This document shows positions 50,648 to 62,376 of a DNA stretch of 64,000 nt, piece after piece. The notes beneath the pieces are model-generated. The model searched no databases and was not told the origin of the DNA. It saw only the letters and a list, made by a program, of their open reading frames with translations. Position 1 is the stretch's first letter. Every line of letters begins with the position of its first letter. The stretch is from JACCZX01 sp963710675. Its GTDB lineage: Bacteria > Pseudomonadota > Gammaproteobacteria > Burkholderiales > Burkholderiaceae_F. The stretch spans positions 1 through 64,000 of the forward strand of contig CAVQBE010000024.1 of the NCBI GenBank assembly GCA_963710675.1, read 5' to 3'. A program made the position numbers and the translations under genes.

Positions 50648-53074
50648 CTAGCGTCGCGGCTTCAGCTCGAGCGTCATCGCCTCGCGCGCCGGTGGCGGAC
50701 GCATCGGCAGATACCGGACGTCGCGCCACAGCGGCTGCATCGATCCATAGAGGTCGGAAAAAGGATTGCCGACCTGCCCGCTCGACCCGACCCATAGCGA
50801 ATTCGATTCGAGCGCGGCGAGGTCATAGATCGCGCGCAAGCGTCGCGGTATGCCGTGTAGAAAACGGAGCTTCGGTGCGATGCGACAGCGCACCGACGTT
50901 GATCGTGTGCGTATCTCCGGGGTACGCGATGCGACAGTTCGAACAGGCGGCGAAGCCCGGGCACACTCGACATCGGCCGGTGTTCGGCGGCCGCGCGATG
51001 CGCGTCGCCCCATCGCAACCCGGCGACATCGCGGCCCGAAGCTTGGGTCAGCTGCGTGACGGATGCGTCGAGCGCTTCGCCCGCCAGCGAGCGGCAGGTC
51101 TCGAAACGCTGCTCTGTCGAACGGTCATCGCACCAGTCACGCGCCTGCGCGCGGCCGGACAGCACATGCAGCAGAGTCGAAGTGAGTTCGGCTTGATCGA
51201 CGAAGTCTTCGGTCAACGCGCCGAGGTCATCGGCAAAAATCCGATGCTTCAGCTCGCGCATCCATGCGTGATAGATCAACGGCTCGGGCGCATCGCGCTT
51301 TCATCTGAAAGTCCCACACGGCCAGCCGTGCGAGCGCATCACGCCCGGCTTCGGTCAGCGGCTGAACATCCATCAGCAACGCAAGCATGTCGCGCGCCGC
51401 GAACGAAGTGATGTCGGCCTGGATCGTCTTGAATGTGCTGACGTCGTGTTTGCCACGCGCGTCGAGCAGTTGCTCGACACGCTGCGCGCGATACGGCAGA
51501 AACCAGTCGTACGTCAGATGGTGCGCATACTTGGCCGGCACGACCTTGTGATTCGCCGTGACGATCACGCCGCTGGCAGGATCGCGCATCCTCGGTGTTT
51601 GCGCGGTCGGCAGGTAGCCGCGCCAGTCATAGCGCGCCTCCCAGCCCGGCGCGGGCACGAGGCCATGCAGATCATTCGAGCGATCACGCATCGGAATGCG
51701 GCCGGTGACGACCATGCCGATCGTGCCATCACGTCAGCAATCAATGCCGACTGCGTGACGATCTGAAACCTGCGCAAGCGCGCGTTCGGCCTGGTCGATG
51801 TTCTGTGCTTTGTTCAACGCGCGGATCGCTGGCGATCGTCGTGTCGTTCGGCTCGAGCGCGGACCAACGCAAGGCGAGCACAAACTGCGATTGCTTGAAA
51901 CCCTTTTCGACGCTGGCGAGACCGCTGATCACCGGGCCGTGCCGCGTCTCGCGCACCGTCAGCTCGACATCGTCGCGCCCTTGACGCGAATGCGCTCGAC
52001 GCGCGTCGCAAAACGCGCCCAGCCCTCCGGCGTCTGATATTCGTCCGGCTGCTTCTGGATTGATGCGCTCCAGATAAAGATCCTGTTGATCGACGCCGGT
52101 ATTGGTAAACGCCCATGCGACGCGATCATTGCGGCCGAGGACAACGCCGGGTACGCCGGGCAAAGTCGCTCCCATGACCTTCAAGCCCGGCGCCTGCATC
52201 GCGGCCAAATACCAAACCGATGGCGTGGTCAGTCCGAGATGCGGATCGTTGGCCAGCATCGGCTTGCCGCTGACGGTGCGCTTGCCCGACACGACCCAGT
52301 TGTTCGATCCGAGTCCTTCGCCGTCACCGAATCCGAGTGCGAACGCGGCGAAGGCAACGTCAGCGTCGCCACCGCGGTCGGCTTCAACCCAAGCAATCGA
52401 TACATCTCGGCATAGTCCGCGGTCGCCGGCGCCGGATCGCCCGGATACGGCGGATAGAAATCATTGATCTCCGCAACCGAAAACCGCTGCGCCAACTGCA
52501 TGCGACGCAACTCGCGCGAATACGAATAGCGCGCCAGATCCCACGCCATCATCAGCGACCAGCCGATCGAATCGGCCGGCGTCCACGGCTCGGGCTTCGG
52601 TGCGCGGGTCAGAAAAAACTCGGGCGGCAACGGCCCGCCGCGTTTGTTCAGATACGCGTTGACACCCGCCGCGTACGCATCGAGCAGATCGCGATGCTCG
52701 GCATCCAGGTTCTGATAAATGCTTTGCGCGGTACGTGCGATGCCGATCGTGCGCAGGAACTTGTCGGTGTCGAGCGCAGGCTCGCCCAGCACTTCGGCCA
52801 GGCGCCCGGCAGCAATGCGCCGATTGATTTCCATCTGCCATAGGCGATCCTGCGCGTGCGTGTAGCCGAGCGCGAAGGTCGCGTCGCGTTCGTTCGCGGC
52901 GTCGATGTTCGGTATGCCATTGTCGTCACGATCGATGCGCACCGCGTGCTGCAGTCCGGGAACAATGAACGTGCCTTCGTGCACCGGCAGGCTGGCTTGC
53001 CGATACCAAAGCAGTACCGCGAGCAGCGTCACGATGACCAGCAGCATTGCGAAGCCGGCATAACGTGCGCGCAC
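50648..53074 (-). CDS. Penicillin acylase family N-terminal-nucleophile hydrolase, frameshifted
   Basis: These enzymes mature by self-cleavage and hydrolyse amide bonds of acylated amines, beta-lactams or N-acyl homoserine lactones. The N-terminus has one membrane/signal helix (FAMLLVIVTLLAVLLWYR). The alpha chain carries GIPNIDAANERDATFALGYTHAQDRLWQMEINRRIAAGRLAEVLG. The predicted new N-terminal Ser (codon 52305-52307) opens SNNWVVSGKRTVSGKPMLANDPHLG, and the beta chain has NDRVAWAFTNTGVDQQDLYLE. At about 800 codons it is family length, with five or so shifts (52350, 52040, 51740, 51300, 51010). It leads the peptide-uptake operon. Confidence 0.9.
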
Positions 53075-53128
53075 GAGGTCTCCGATCTCGATCTGATTCG
53101 AGCGCCGGCGATTGTATTAGTCGAAGCT

Positions 53129-56280
<3,152 letters not shown>

Positions 56281-56284
<4 letters not shown>

Positions 56285-57764
56285 CCGAACTTTCCGTGCA
56301 GATACCAGCGGTCGCGACTCGCTGGCATCAGGAACGCGCGGCCGAAAAATCCACAGCAGCGCATGCTGCTCGTCGCGCGCGATGAAGTAATCGCGCTCGG
56401 CCCATTGCCTATCCCACCATCCGCTTTCGATCCGCTCCGGCCCGACTAGAAGCGTCAGCGGCGTGCCATAGACCGGACGATGCTGCTGTTCGGCGAGCGG
56501 TATCGGCTCGGCAGCAGCCAGAGCGGGCGCGGTGCCGTGCAACTCAACATCGGACGAACGTGATGCACTCGCGCGCTCGATCGGCACTTCGCGAAATGCA
56601 TGCTCGGGGCGGTGATCGTCGTGCGGCTCGAGCTGCGTGACCGCTGCGGGTCCAAGACGCGCCTGCAATCGCTCGATCAGACGCAGCAGCCCTTCCTGCT
56701 CGCCGCGCGCGGTGGCAAACAATTCTCCATGCGAAAGCTGCGACTGGCACGATCTGCGTGCAGCGCAGATGCAGCTCGTACACCGGCGCAGCCAGTTGAG
56801 TGCGGCCAAGCAGCTCGCGCAGCAGCGCCGTCATCCGCTCTTCGTCATTCGAGGCATCGGCCAGATGCACCACCAGCGGCGACGGATCGCGGTCTTCGTG
56901 CACCAGCGTGAATTCGATCGTGCGCGTTGCCGCATGACGCGCCGCCAGCCAGCCGGTCATCTGCACGATCATCCGGCGCGCCGCAAACAGCAAAGCCTCG
57001 GCGTGATCGACCCGCGCCAGCAGCTCGAGCTTGGCTTCGAATACCGGCGGCGCGACGAACCACACGCGCGGATCGGGCTTGCGTCCCAATGCGCGATCGA
57101 GTTCATCAAGCAGCCGCGCAGAAAAACGCCGCGCGATGCCGCTGCGCGGAAGCTGCCGCAGATCTGCAATGCGCGTCACACCGATGCCGCGCAGCGCATC
57201 CCAATGCGGCCGGCCCGGCCCCAGCAGCCAGACCGGCAGATCAGCCAGCGCCGACGGGAGCTCGCTCACATCATTGACCTGCGGCACTTCACCGTCACGT
57301 GCCGCACGCGCCAGCATCCATGCCGCCTGCGGCACCGGCGCCAGCGCCAGCCGCACCGCATGGCCCTGCCGTGCAAGACCTGCGCGCAGATTGCTTGACG
57401 ATGCTCGTATGCCCATTGAAGAGCTTCACGCTGCCGGAAATTTCGAGCAACAGTCCGGAAGCCAGATCGGCGTCGGATTCCTCGCACGGCGCCACCAGCG
57501 CGACGTTCGGCGTAAAGCGCTGCGCCCACGCGGCAATCGCTTGCAGCGCATGGTTTTCCTGCGCATAGGTGCGCAGCTTGATCATGCAGATGCGGACAGA
57601 TCGCCAGCGCGGTCGCACGTCTCATCCGCGCCTGCACGCCGATCTGGCGTGCGCTGCGGTTGGCGAGCAGCACATGCGATGCGTCGCACACCGCCAGCGG
57701 CACTGCGTCGAGCTACCGCCACTTCGAGCGGCAGCTCAGGCAGACAAACGGCAATCCACAACAT
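56281..57764 (-). CDS. imuB: ImuB, Y-family-like mutasome protein, frameshifted
   Basis: ImuB is a catalytically inactive Y-family relative that bridges ImuA, DnaE2 and the sliding clamp. The start MLWIAVCLPELPLEV is typical. Reading across shifts (near 57710, 57590, 57400, 56760 and 56320) gives VPLAVCDASHVLLANRSARQIGVQ, WLLGPGRPHWDALRGIGVTRIADLRQLP (HhH region), the little-finger-like middle and the family C-terminus PLTLLVGPERIESGWWD ... ERDYFIARDEQHALLWIFRP and WYLHGKFG. Its stop overlaps the dnaE2 start and its start lies within the end of imuA. Confidence 0.92.
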
Positions 57765-58485
57765 TGGTCGTTACAACTTCGGCCGTTTCTGTAGCGCCTT
57801 CTTCGAGCAGCGTTTCAAAGCGGCGCGGTACCGGACCCGGCAGCGCAAGCTGCACCATCGAATGCGCCGGCATGCCGCGCCGCTTGAAAATATCGAGCGC
57901 CACACTCCGTGCTCGCAGGCAGCGAGCTCGATACGCAGCGGCGCCGGTGATGCAGCGGTGCGCGCCGCCGGCGAGCGCAGCAAAAACACCAGACCCGGAT
58001 CGCGCTTCATGCTTTGCGCAGCCAGCTGCAAGCGGCGCAGCGTTTGAAACGACGTCAGGTGCGTAGTTGTCTTCCGGCAGCCATGCCACGACTGCCGCTG
58101 CGGCGCCGCTCTTAAGCGCCTGCTCGATCGCCCACAGCCGCTCTGCACGATCACGCGCGCGCACCACCAGCAATTGTTCGAGCATCGCGCCATGCGCGAT
58201 CAGCGCACGCGGATAAGGAATGTGCGGCGGCTCGACCCACACCACTGTCTGGCGTGCACGCATCAGCGGTGCCAGCACCGGCATCAGCAAGCGCATCTCT
58301 CCAACGCCGCACGGCGCCAGCAGCTCGATCAATGTGCGCTGCGGCCAGCCTCCATCGGGCAGCAGTCGGTCCAGCGCGCCAAAGCGCGTCGGCACCGTAC
58401 GAACGTTGGAGTCACCCGCGTCGGAGTTGGCGCGCCATACGCGTGCGCCCAATGCAGACAGAAAATTTTTGGAAGATTGCAGCAT
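57736..58485 (-). CDS. imuA: ImuA, RecA-like mutasome protein, probable paired frameshifts
   Basis: ImuA is the RecA-fold partner of ImuB. Segments: VRTVPTRFGALDRLLPDGGWPQRTLIELLAPCGVGEMRLLMPVLA, QTVVWVEPPHIPYPRALIAHGAMLEQLLVVRARDRAERLWAIEQAL. After two compensating shifts around 58055 and 57920, which hide QTLRRLQLAAQSMKRDPGLVFLLR in another frame, it ends ALDIFKRRGMPAHSMVQLALPGPVP. It overlaps imuB by 29 bases. Its start lies 82 bases after the integrase stop, with no terminator or LexA box of its own that I can see. Confidence 0.9.
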   Translation of the reverse strand: MLQSSKNFLSALGARVWRANSDAGDSNVRTVPTRFGALDRLLPDGGWPQRTLIELLAPCGVGEMRLLMPVLAPLMRARQTVVWVEPPHIPYPRALIAHGAMLEQLLVVRARDRAERLWAIEQALKSGAAAAVVAWLPEDNYAPDVVSNAAPLAAGCAKHEARSGSGVFAALAGGAHRCITGAAAYRARCLRARSVALDIFKRRGMPAHSMVQLALPGPVPRRFETLLEEGATETAEVVTTNVVDCRLSA

Positions 58486-58567
58486 GCGAGAGAGCCGCGC
58501 ATCAGTGGTAAATGGCCACCGGCGCCGCTGTCACCCAGCGCTGCACTCCAGGGCATGCGCCACGAAT

Positions 58568-59594
58568 TCAGGGCTCCGCACAATGCAGCGCTCCAATCGA
58601 CGATCCAAGCGAATCCAGCGGAGAAGGCACACCGGCCGCAGCGCCTTTCAGCACATGCGTGTAGATCATCGTGGTCGATACATCTGCGTGGCCCAGCAGC
58701 TCCTGCACGCGCCGGATATCGACACCCGATTCCAGAAGATGCGTAGCGAACGAATGGCGCAGCGTGTGCGCCGTCACTTTCTTGGTGAGTCCCGCGCGCT
58801 TGACTGCGCGTGCCAGCGCACGGCCGACACCGTCTTCATAAACATGATGCCGTCGCTCAACACCCGAGCGCGGATCGATCGACAGCGCAGCCGCCGGCCA
58901 CAACCAGAACCACGACCACGATTCGCCGGCACGTGGAAATTTGCGATTGAGCGCATACGGAAGCTGCACTCCCGCGCATTGGCGCGCATGATCCTGCGCC
59001 CACACCGCGCGCGCTGCAGCCAGTTGCGCCGCGCAACGAATCGTGCAACGCATCCGGCAGCATCACCACACGATCCTTGCCGCCTTTGCCGTCGCGCACC
59101 ACGATCACGCGCCGATCGAAATCGAGATCCTTGATGCGCAAGCGCAGACATTCCATCAACCGCAACCCGCTGCCGTACAGCAGCCGAGCTATCAATTGAT
59201 GACTCGATTCGACCTGCGGCAACAAGCGCGCGACTTCTTCGCGCGATAGAACGACGGGCAACCGCTGGCGGGCCTGCGGCCGCCCGATTTCCTGCATCCA
59301 GGGCAACTGCACATCCAGCACCTGGCGATAAAGAAAAAGCAGCGCCGATAGCGCCTGCCGATGCGTAGCCGGGGAAACCTTGCGCTCACTGGCAAGATGC
59401 GTCAGAAACGCCTCGACTTCCTGCGCCCCCATCGTCCGCGGATGCCGCAAACCGGAAAAGCGGATAAAGAAGCGAATCCAATAAATGTAATTCTGCTCAG
59501 TGCGTAAGCTGTAATGGCAATAGCGAATCCGTTCACGCACCTGATCTAGCAGGCGCGACGAGTGCAATGCGGGACGAAAGCCTGCGGTTTTCAT
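58568..59594 (-). CDS. intI: Integron integrase IntI (tyrosine recombinase), one frameshift
   Basis: IntI recombines attI with attC sites to insert and shuffle gene cassettes. Removing one G near 59028-59033 gives 341 residues, normal for IntI. Catalytic residues: Arg in LLYGSGLRLMECLRLRIKDLDF, His and Arg in TAHTLRHSFATHLLESGVDIR, His and the nucleophile Tyr in LGHADVSTTMIYTHVLKG. The integron-specific extra segment ESWSWFWLWPAAALSIDPRSG and VERRHHVYED separates it from XerC/D and phage integrases. ATG 59594 is 12 bases from the LexA box. Cassettes lie on the other side and are read in the opposite direction, the standard integron layout. Confidence 0.96.
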
Positions 59595-59606
59595 CGGATT
59601 TGTTAA

Positions 59607-59626
59607 TACTGTATTTTTATACAGTA
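59607..59626 (-). promoter_or_regulatory. LexA (SOS) box upstream of intI
   Basis: TACTGTATTTTTATACAGTA matches the gamma/beta-proteobacterial LexA consensus (CTGT-N8-ACAG with AT-rich core) at 18 of 20 positions and keeps both CTG/CAG half-sites. It lies 12 bases before the intI ATG and overlaps a possible -10 (TATAAA, complement of 59616-59621) with a weak -35 (TTGCTT, 15 bases upstream). LexA binding here would block intI and any genes co-transcribed with it. Confidence 0.92.
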
Positions 59627-59735
59627 TAGGCGCGGAAAGCAAGGCGCCGTGCGGCTCCCCGACGAACGGCCGTCCGTGTTAAACCGCAGCCGCCATATTA
59701 AGGAGCAGAATCGTGCGGTCTAAAACACGTTAGAC
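59627..59735 (+). other. attI recombination region
   Basis: This segment between the LexA box and the first cassette ends in the core site GTTAGAC (59729-59735), where strand exchange is expected between G and T. It is about 110 bases, a usual attI size. The cassette promoter Pc should lie here or within intI; I see no unambiguous -35/-10 pair for it. A GTGCGGTCTAAAACAC stretch sits just before the core. Confidence 0.75.
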
Positions 59736-59738
59736 CTC

Positions 59739-60062
59739 ATGAACACTGCGGACCGTGAAGTGCAGTCTTGGAGGTGCGTAGCAAACGAACTCGGCATCCA
59801 ATTCGAGTCGCCCTATGTCCTAGAACACGCGGGTGCGCAATACACATTCCTTGGTCGTTTGCCGCAGTTCGGGGCTGAACGCGGAATGCTTCTGATGCTG
59901 TCCTACGAAGACGCAGCGGCAGCGGCAGCGAGCGAAAACCGTTTCGGATACTCGCGCGTGGAACTGGGTGAGGAAACTGATCGAGATTACGTCGTGGAAA
60001 TGCTGCAGGATTGGGGCTGGACGTCTCGAGCACCGGCACCGGATTGGTACCGTGAGGTCTAA
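59739..60062 (+). CDS. Cassette 1: unidentified 107-residue protein
   Basis: It starts at ATG 59739, three bases after the attI core, and its stop lies inside the R'' box of attC1, as in compact cassettes. The soluble acidic protein contains ELGIQFESPYVLEHAGAQY, LGRLPQFGAERGMLLML, EDAAAAAASENRFGYSRVEL and DYVVEMLQDWGWTSRAP. I do not recognise the family. As the first cassette it is the one most exposed to the integron promoter. Confidence 0.75.
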   Translation: MNTADREVQSWRCVANELGIQFESPYVLEHAGAQYTFLGRLPQFGAERGMLLMLSYEDAAAAAASENRFGYSRVELGEETDRDYVVEMLQDWGWTSRAPAPDWYREV

Positions 60063-60116
60063 CTCGTCGTTCGAGAGCCGACGCTCTGCGAGCGCGGCTC
60101 AACTCAGACGTTAGAC
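60057..60116 (+). other. attC site of cassette 1
   Basis: R'' GTCTAAC (60057-60063) and R' GTTAGAC (60110-60116) are exact complements. The inner GAGCCG/CGGCTC arms pair around a GC-rich loop. At 60 bases it is identical at 54 positions to attC3, the differences lying mainly in the loop and outer bases. Confidence 0.9.
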
Positions 60117-60133
60117 AGCAGGAATCGCGCGGC

Positions 60134-60399
60134 ATGAATACCACTTTGGAAGACTGAAGAACGGATGGTTCGGTGTTCGTCTGGGACTCGCACCTGCGGA
60201 GATCGATGCGCTCATTGCACATCTCCAGAGGCTGCAGGCAGATCCGGAACAGCACTTCCACATCACGAGCGAGCACAAAGGCTCTGGAGGGATCGGGGAC
60301 ATCGAGGTATTTGTCGACCCTGATGCAGTTCCAGGCAACATGCGCCTATCCTCGTTGGCGCTTGCTCCAGGTGAGGACCTTCCAGGCCATGCTGTCTAA
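60134..60399 (+). CDS. Cassette 2: Imm32-like immunity-type protein, start frameshifted
   Basis: The coding frame ends at TAA 60397-60399, inside attC2. It reads GRLKNGWFGVRLGLAPAEID, then ALIAHLQRLQADPEQHFHIT, SEHKGSGGIGDIEVFVDPDA and NMRLSSLALAPGEDLPGHAV. This matches my memory of the Imm32 immunity-protein pattern (EIDxLIxxLxxLQ...HFHI...GGIGDIE...). The only ATG (60134) is one base out of frame after two codons, so a one-base loss just after the start is likely. No matching toxin gene is near. Family call moderate, coding call good. Confidence 0.6.
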
Positions 60400-60485
60400 C
60401 TGGCGGTTCGACACGGACGCACACGTGCTTACGTGCGCTGCGCGCACTCGCCTCGTGCGCGCCGGTTAACTCAGAAACGTTAGAT
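60394..60485 (+). other. attC site of cassette 2
   Basis: R'' GTCTAAC (60394-60400) and R' GTTAGAT (60479-60485) match at six of seven pairs. The R'' is fully complementary to this cassette's own first bases. The site is 92 bases long with a larger self-pairing loop (ACGTGC, GCGCAC repeats) and the typical CCGGTTAACTC before R'. Confidence 0.85.
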
Positions 60486-60489
60486 CGCA

Positions 60490-60974
60490 ATGCCGCACAC
60501 GTTGCCAGTAACCCGGACGATCCGCGAAAACGCGGCGCGACACTCCTTACGTTTGCATTCTCGCGAGGCCCATTGCAAGAGCTTGTGGCAACGCAGTTCC
60601 AAGGTGAGTTCAGGGGCTTCCGGGAAGCAGTCTTTGAGTTCAGCGTTCATCGGGCGGAGCGTGCAGCACTCGAACTTGCACTCCTCTTTAGATACCTCGA
60701 CGATGAACTTCATCTCAGCGATACATATTCACAGGTGTCATCGACTCCATTTGGATATGTGAATCTCGTCGACGGTACTACTGATGTTTTGTCTCTGCGC
60801 GAAGCGATGAACAAGATCATTCACGCGGAAAGTTTCGGCTGGAATACCGAAAAGCCGACTCGGCCATTGCTAGTCTGCGAGGCCCGCGCAGGTGATATTG
60901 GCGCGCGAAAACCATGGAAACGCGCCGATGTCGAAATCCTGAAAATTTGCGTCGCGTGCGGAAGCCTGTTGTGA
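60490..60974 (+). CDS. Cassette 3: unidentified protein of about 150 residues, start frameshifted
   Basis: ATG 60490 is four bases after the attC2 core. The coding frame, one base offset from it, runs HVASNPDDPRKRGATLLTFA, FSRGPLQELVATQFQGEFRG, then ALELALLFRYLDDELHLSDTY and LREAMNKIIHAESFGWNTEK, ending at TGA 60972-60974. Otherwise a TTG at 60573 would give 133 residues. The centre is helical; no family is recognised. Confidence 0.6.
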
Positions 60975-60984
60975 GAAATAGCGA

Positions 60985-61044
60985 ATCTAACTCGTCGTTC
61001 AAGAGCCGACGCCCTGCCGGCGCGGCTCAACTCAGACGTTAGAG
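60985..61044 (+). other. attC site of cassette 3
   Basis: R'' ATCTAAC (60985-60991) and R' GTTAGAG (61038-61044), 60 bases, nearly the same as attC1. R'' is the exact complement of the first bases of cassette 3 (GTTAGAT), confirming the cassette as one unit. Confidence 0.9.
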
Positions 61045-61049
61045 CGCAC

Positions 61050-61226
61050 ATGATTTGGTTCCCTAGAGTCGCAAGCCTTTTCTCGGCGTTGTTCGCTACA
61101 TCGGTGCTCGCGCGATTGCCAAAGCCCGGCGAGTTTAAGTTGCCTTCGGCGGATGAGGTAGGTCGAGCGCTCGGAACACTTACGTTGGGCGTCGTAGGCC
61201 ACACAGCACGTAGGAGGTGCAGGTGA
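61050..61226 (+). CDS. Possible 58-residue leader protein in composite cassette 4
   Basis: ATG 61050 lies six bases after the attC3 core. The product starts with a signal-like hydrophobic segment (VASLFSALFATSVLA) and ends in a basic tail (HTARRRCR). Its TGA overlaps the GTG start of the next gene as GTGA. However, a cassette-type core GTTGGGC at 61184-61190 cuts through it, so the reading may be a chance fusion of a decayed cassette with the next one. Confidence 0.35.
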   Translation: MIWFPRVASLFSALFATSVLARLPKPGEFKLPSADEVGRALGTLTLGVVGHTARRRCR

Positions 61227-61537
61227 TTACCGTCTTTACTACGTTCACTTTGCCAAAGCCAATTACTCGCGAGGAAGCTCGCAGCATTTTCCTGAGCACC
61301 GCGCCAAAGTATCGAGGCGTACAAGGTTTGTTTCGGAAGATCTACGTGCTCTCCCAAGATGGGGTAACAGTAGGTGGAGTCTATCTTTGGAATTCGAGGC
61401 CAGAGGCAGAAGCTATGTACACAGAATCATGGCGCTCATTCGTCCGAGAAACGTACGGCACTGATCCAACCGTAACCTACTTCGAAAGTCCCGTGGTGGT
61501 CGACAACGTGGCCCAGCAGGTCCTTACCGACGAGTAG
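61223..61537 (+). CDS. Cassette 4: YdhR-like small monooxygenase-fold protein
   Basis: GTG 61223 follows TAGGAGGTGCA, an excellent ribosome site. The 104-residue product has the ferredoxin-like dimeric alpha/beta-barrel pattern of YdhR proteins: ITVFTTFTLPKPITREEARSIFLSTAPKY, GLFRKIYVLSQDGVTVGGVYLWNSRPEAEAMYTESW-type core, and VTYFESPVVVDN at the end. YdhR-like proteins are presumed monooxygenases of small aromatic or quinone-like molecules, unproven. It sits before attC4. Confidence 0.8.
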   Translation: MITVFTTFTLPKPITREEARSIFLSTAPKYRGVQGLFRKIYVLSQDGVTVGGVYLWNSRPEAEAMYTESWRSFVRETYGTDPTVTYFESPVVVDNVAQQVLTDE

Positions 61538-61563
61538 GAAGGCACCGTCCTGCAGCGCAAGAC

Positions 61564-61606
61564 GCCCAACCCTTCCTGCGAGCGCCGCTCAACTCAAACG
61601 TTGCGT
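61564..61606 (+). other. attC-like site after cassette 4, shortened
   Basis: R'' GCCCAAC (61564-61570) and R' GTTGCGT (61600-61606) pair at five of seven positions. At 43 bases it lacks the left inner arm seen in attC1. R'' is exactly complementary to the core GTTGGGC at 61184-61190, indicating that the true cassette begins at 61185. Confidence 0.7.
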
Positions 61607-61649
61607 GTCACAGGCCATCTTCCGTAGTCACTCACACCCGAGAAACACC

Positions 61650-62297
61650 ATGTCCAAGCTTCGTGTAGAAAGCTTCACCATCTCACTCGACGGCTTCGGC
61701 GCTGGCCCAGACCAAGACATCAACAACCCACTCGGCGTGGGCGGCACCTCGCTTCATGGCTGGGCCTTCTCCACACGAACGTTTCAGAAGCACTTGTTCG
61801 GTAGCGATGGCGGAGCAACGGGCATTGATGAAGACTTTGCCGCTCGAGGCTTTCAGAACATCGGGGCTTGGATTCTCGGCAGGAACATGTTCGGGCCGGT
61901 TCGCGGACCTTGGCCAGATGAGAGCTGGCGAGGTTGGTGGGGCGAGAATCCTGTCTATCACGTCCCCGTGTTCGTGCTGACCCACTACGCACGCGCACCG
62001 CTGGTCATGGAAGGAGGAACGACCTTCCACTTCGTTACGGAAGGCATTGCCGCCGCGCTGGCGCAAGCGCGCGAAGCGGCCGAAGGCAAGGATGTTCGTG
62101 TTGGTGGCGGCGTAAACGTCATTCAACAGTATCTTCGCCAACGCCTGATCGACGAGATGCACATCGCCATTGCGCCGGTCCTGCTTGGCGCTGGTGAAAG
62201 ACTCTTTGAAGGAACAAACCTTCCGGCCTTGGGCTACGCCTGCACCCGGCACGAAAGCTCGCCACTTGCCACGCACGTGGTTCTTACTCGGCAGTGA
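61650..62297 (+). CDS. Cassette 5: RibD-C/dihydrofolate reductase family protein
   Basis: This 215-residue protein starts MSKLRVESFTISLDGFGAGP, the opening of the RibD C-terminal/DHFR-like superfamily. Other marks are AWILGRNMFGPVRGPWPDESW, VFVLTHYARAPLVMEGGTTFHFV, KDVRVGGGVNVIQQYLRQRLIDEMHIAIAPVLLGAGERLFEG (nucleotide-binding GGGVNVIQQYL). These proteins use NAD(P)H and are not the dfrA/dfrB trimethoprim-resistance types. The substrate is unknown. It fills a cassette between attC4 and attC5. Confidence 0.88.
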   Translation: MSKLRVESFTISLDGFGAGPDQDINNPLGVGGTSLHGWAFSTRTFQKHLFGSDGGATGIDEDFAARGFQNIGAWILGRNMFGPVRGPWPDESWRGWWGENPVYHVPVFVLTHYARAPLVMEGGTTFHFVTEGIAAALAQAREAAEGKDVRVGGGVNVIQQYLRQRLIDEMHIAIAPVLLGAGERLFEGTNLPALGYACTRHESSPLATHVVLTRQ

Positions 62298-62307
62298 TCA
62301 CGGTGAC

Positions 62308-62363
62308 GCCTAACCCTTCGCTCGAGGCGACCCGCTCCGGAAAGCTGCGCTCACACGTTAGGT
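62308..62363 (+). other. attC site of cassette 5
   Basis: R'' GCCTAAC (62308-62314) and R' GTTAGGT (62357-62363) pair at six of seven positions; 56 bases. It shares CCCTTC after R'' with attC4 but differs from attC1 and attC3, suggesting cassettes of different origin. Confidence 0.8.
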
Positions 62364-62376
62364 CTTTTTTCTCCAA

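Noticed and set aside
58486..58567. A separate LexA box for imuA
   Set aside because: I searched both strands for CTG-N10-CAG and CTGT-N8-ACAG; only near misses such as CTGTCACCCAG with wrong spacing occur.
58568..59594. XerC/XerD or phage integrase instead of IntI
   Set aside because: The WFW...DPRSGVxRRHH segment is specific to integron integrases, and attI/attC sites are present.
60173..60469. 98-residue reading in cassette 2
   Set aside because: It runs through the attC2 site and has poor composition; the overlapping frame ending at 60399 gives a credible protein and stops in the R'' box.
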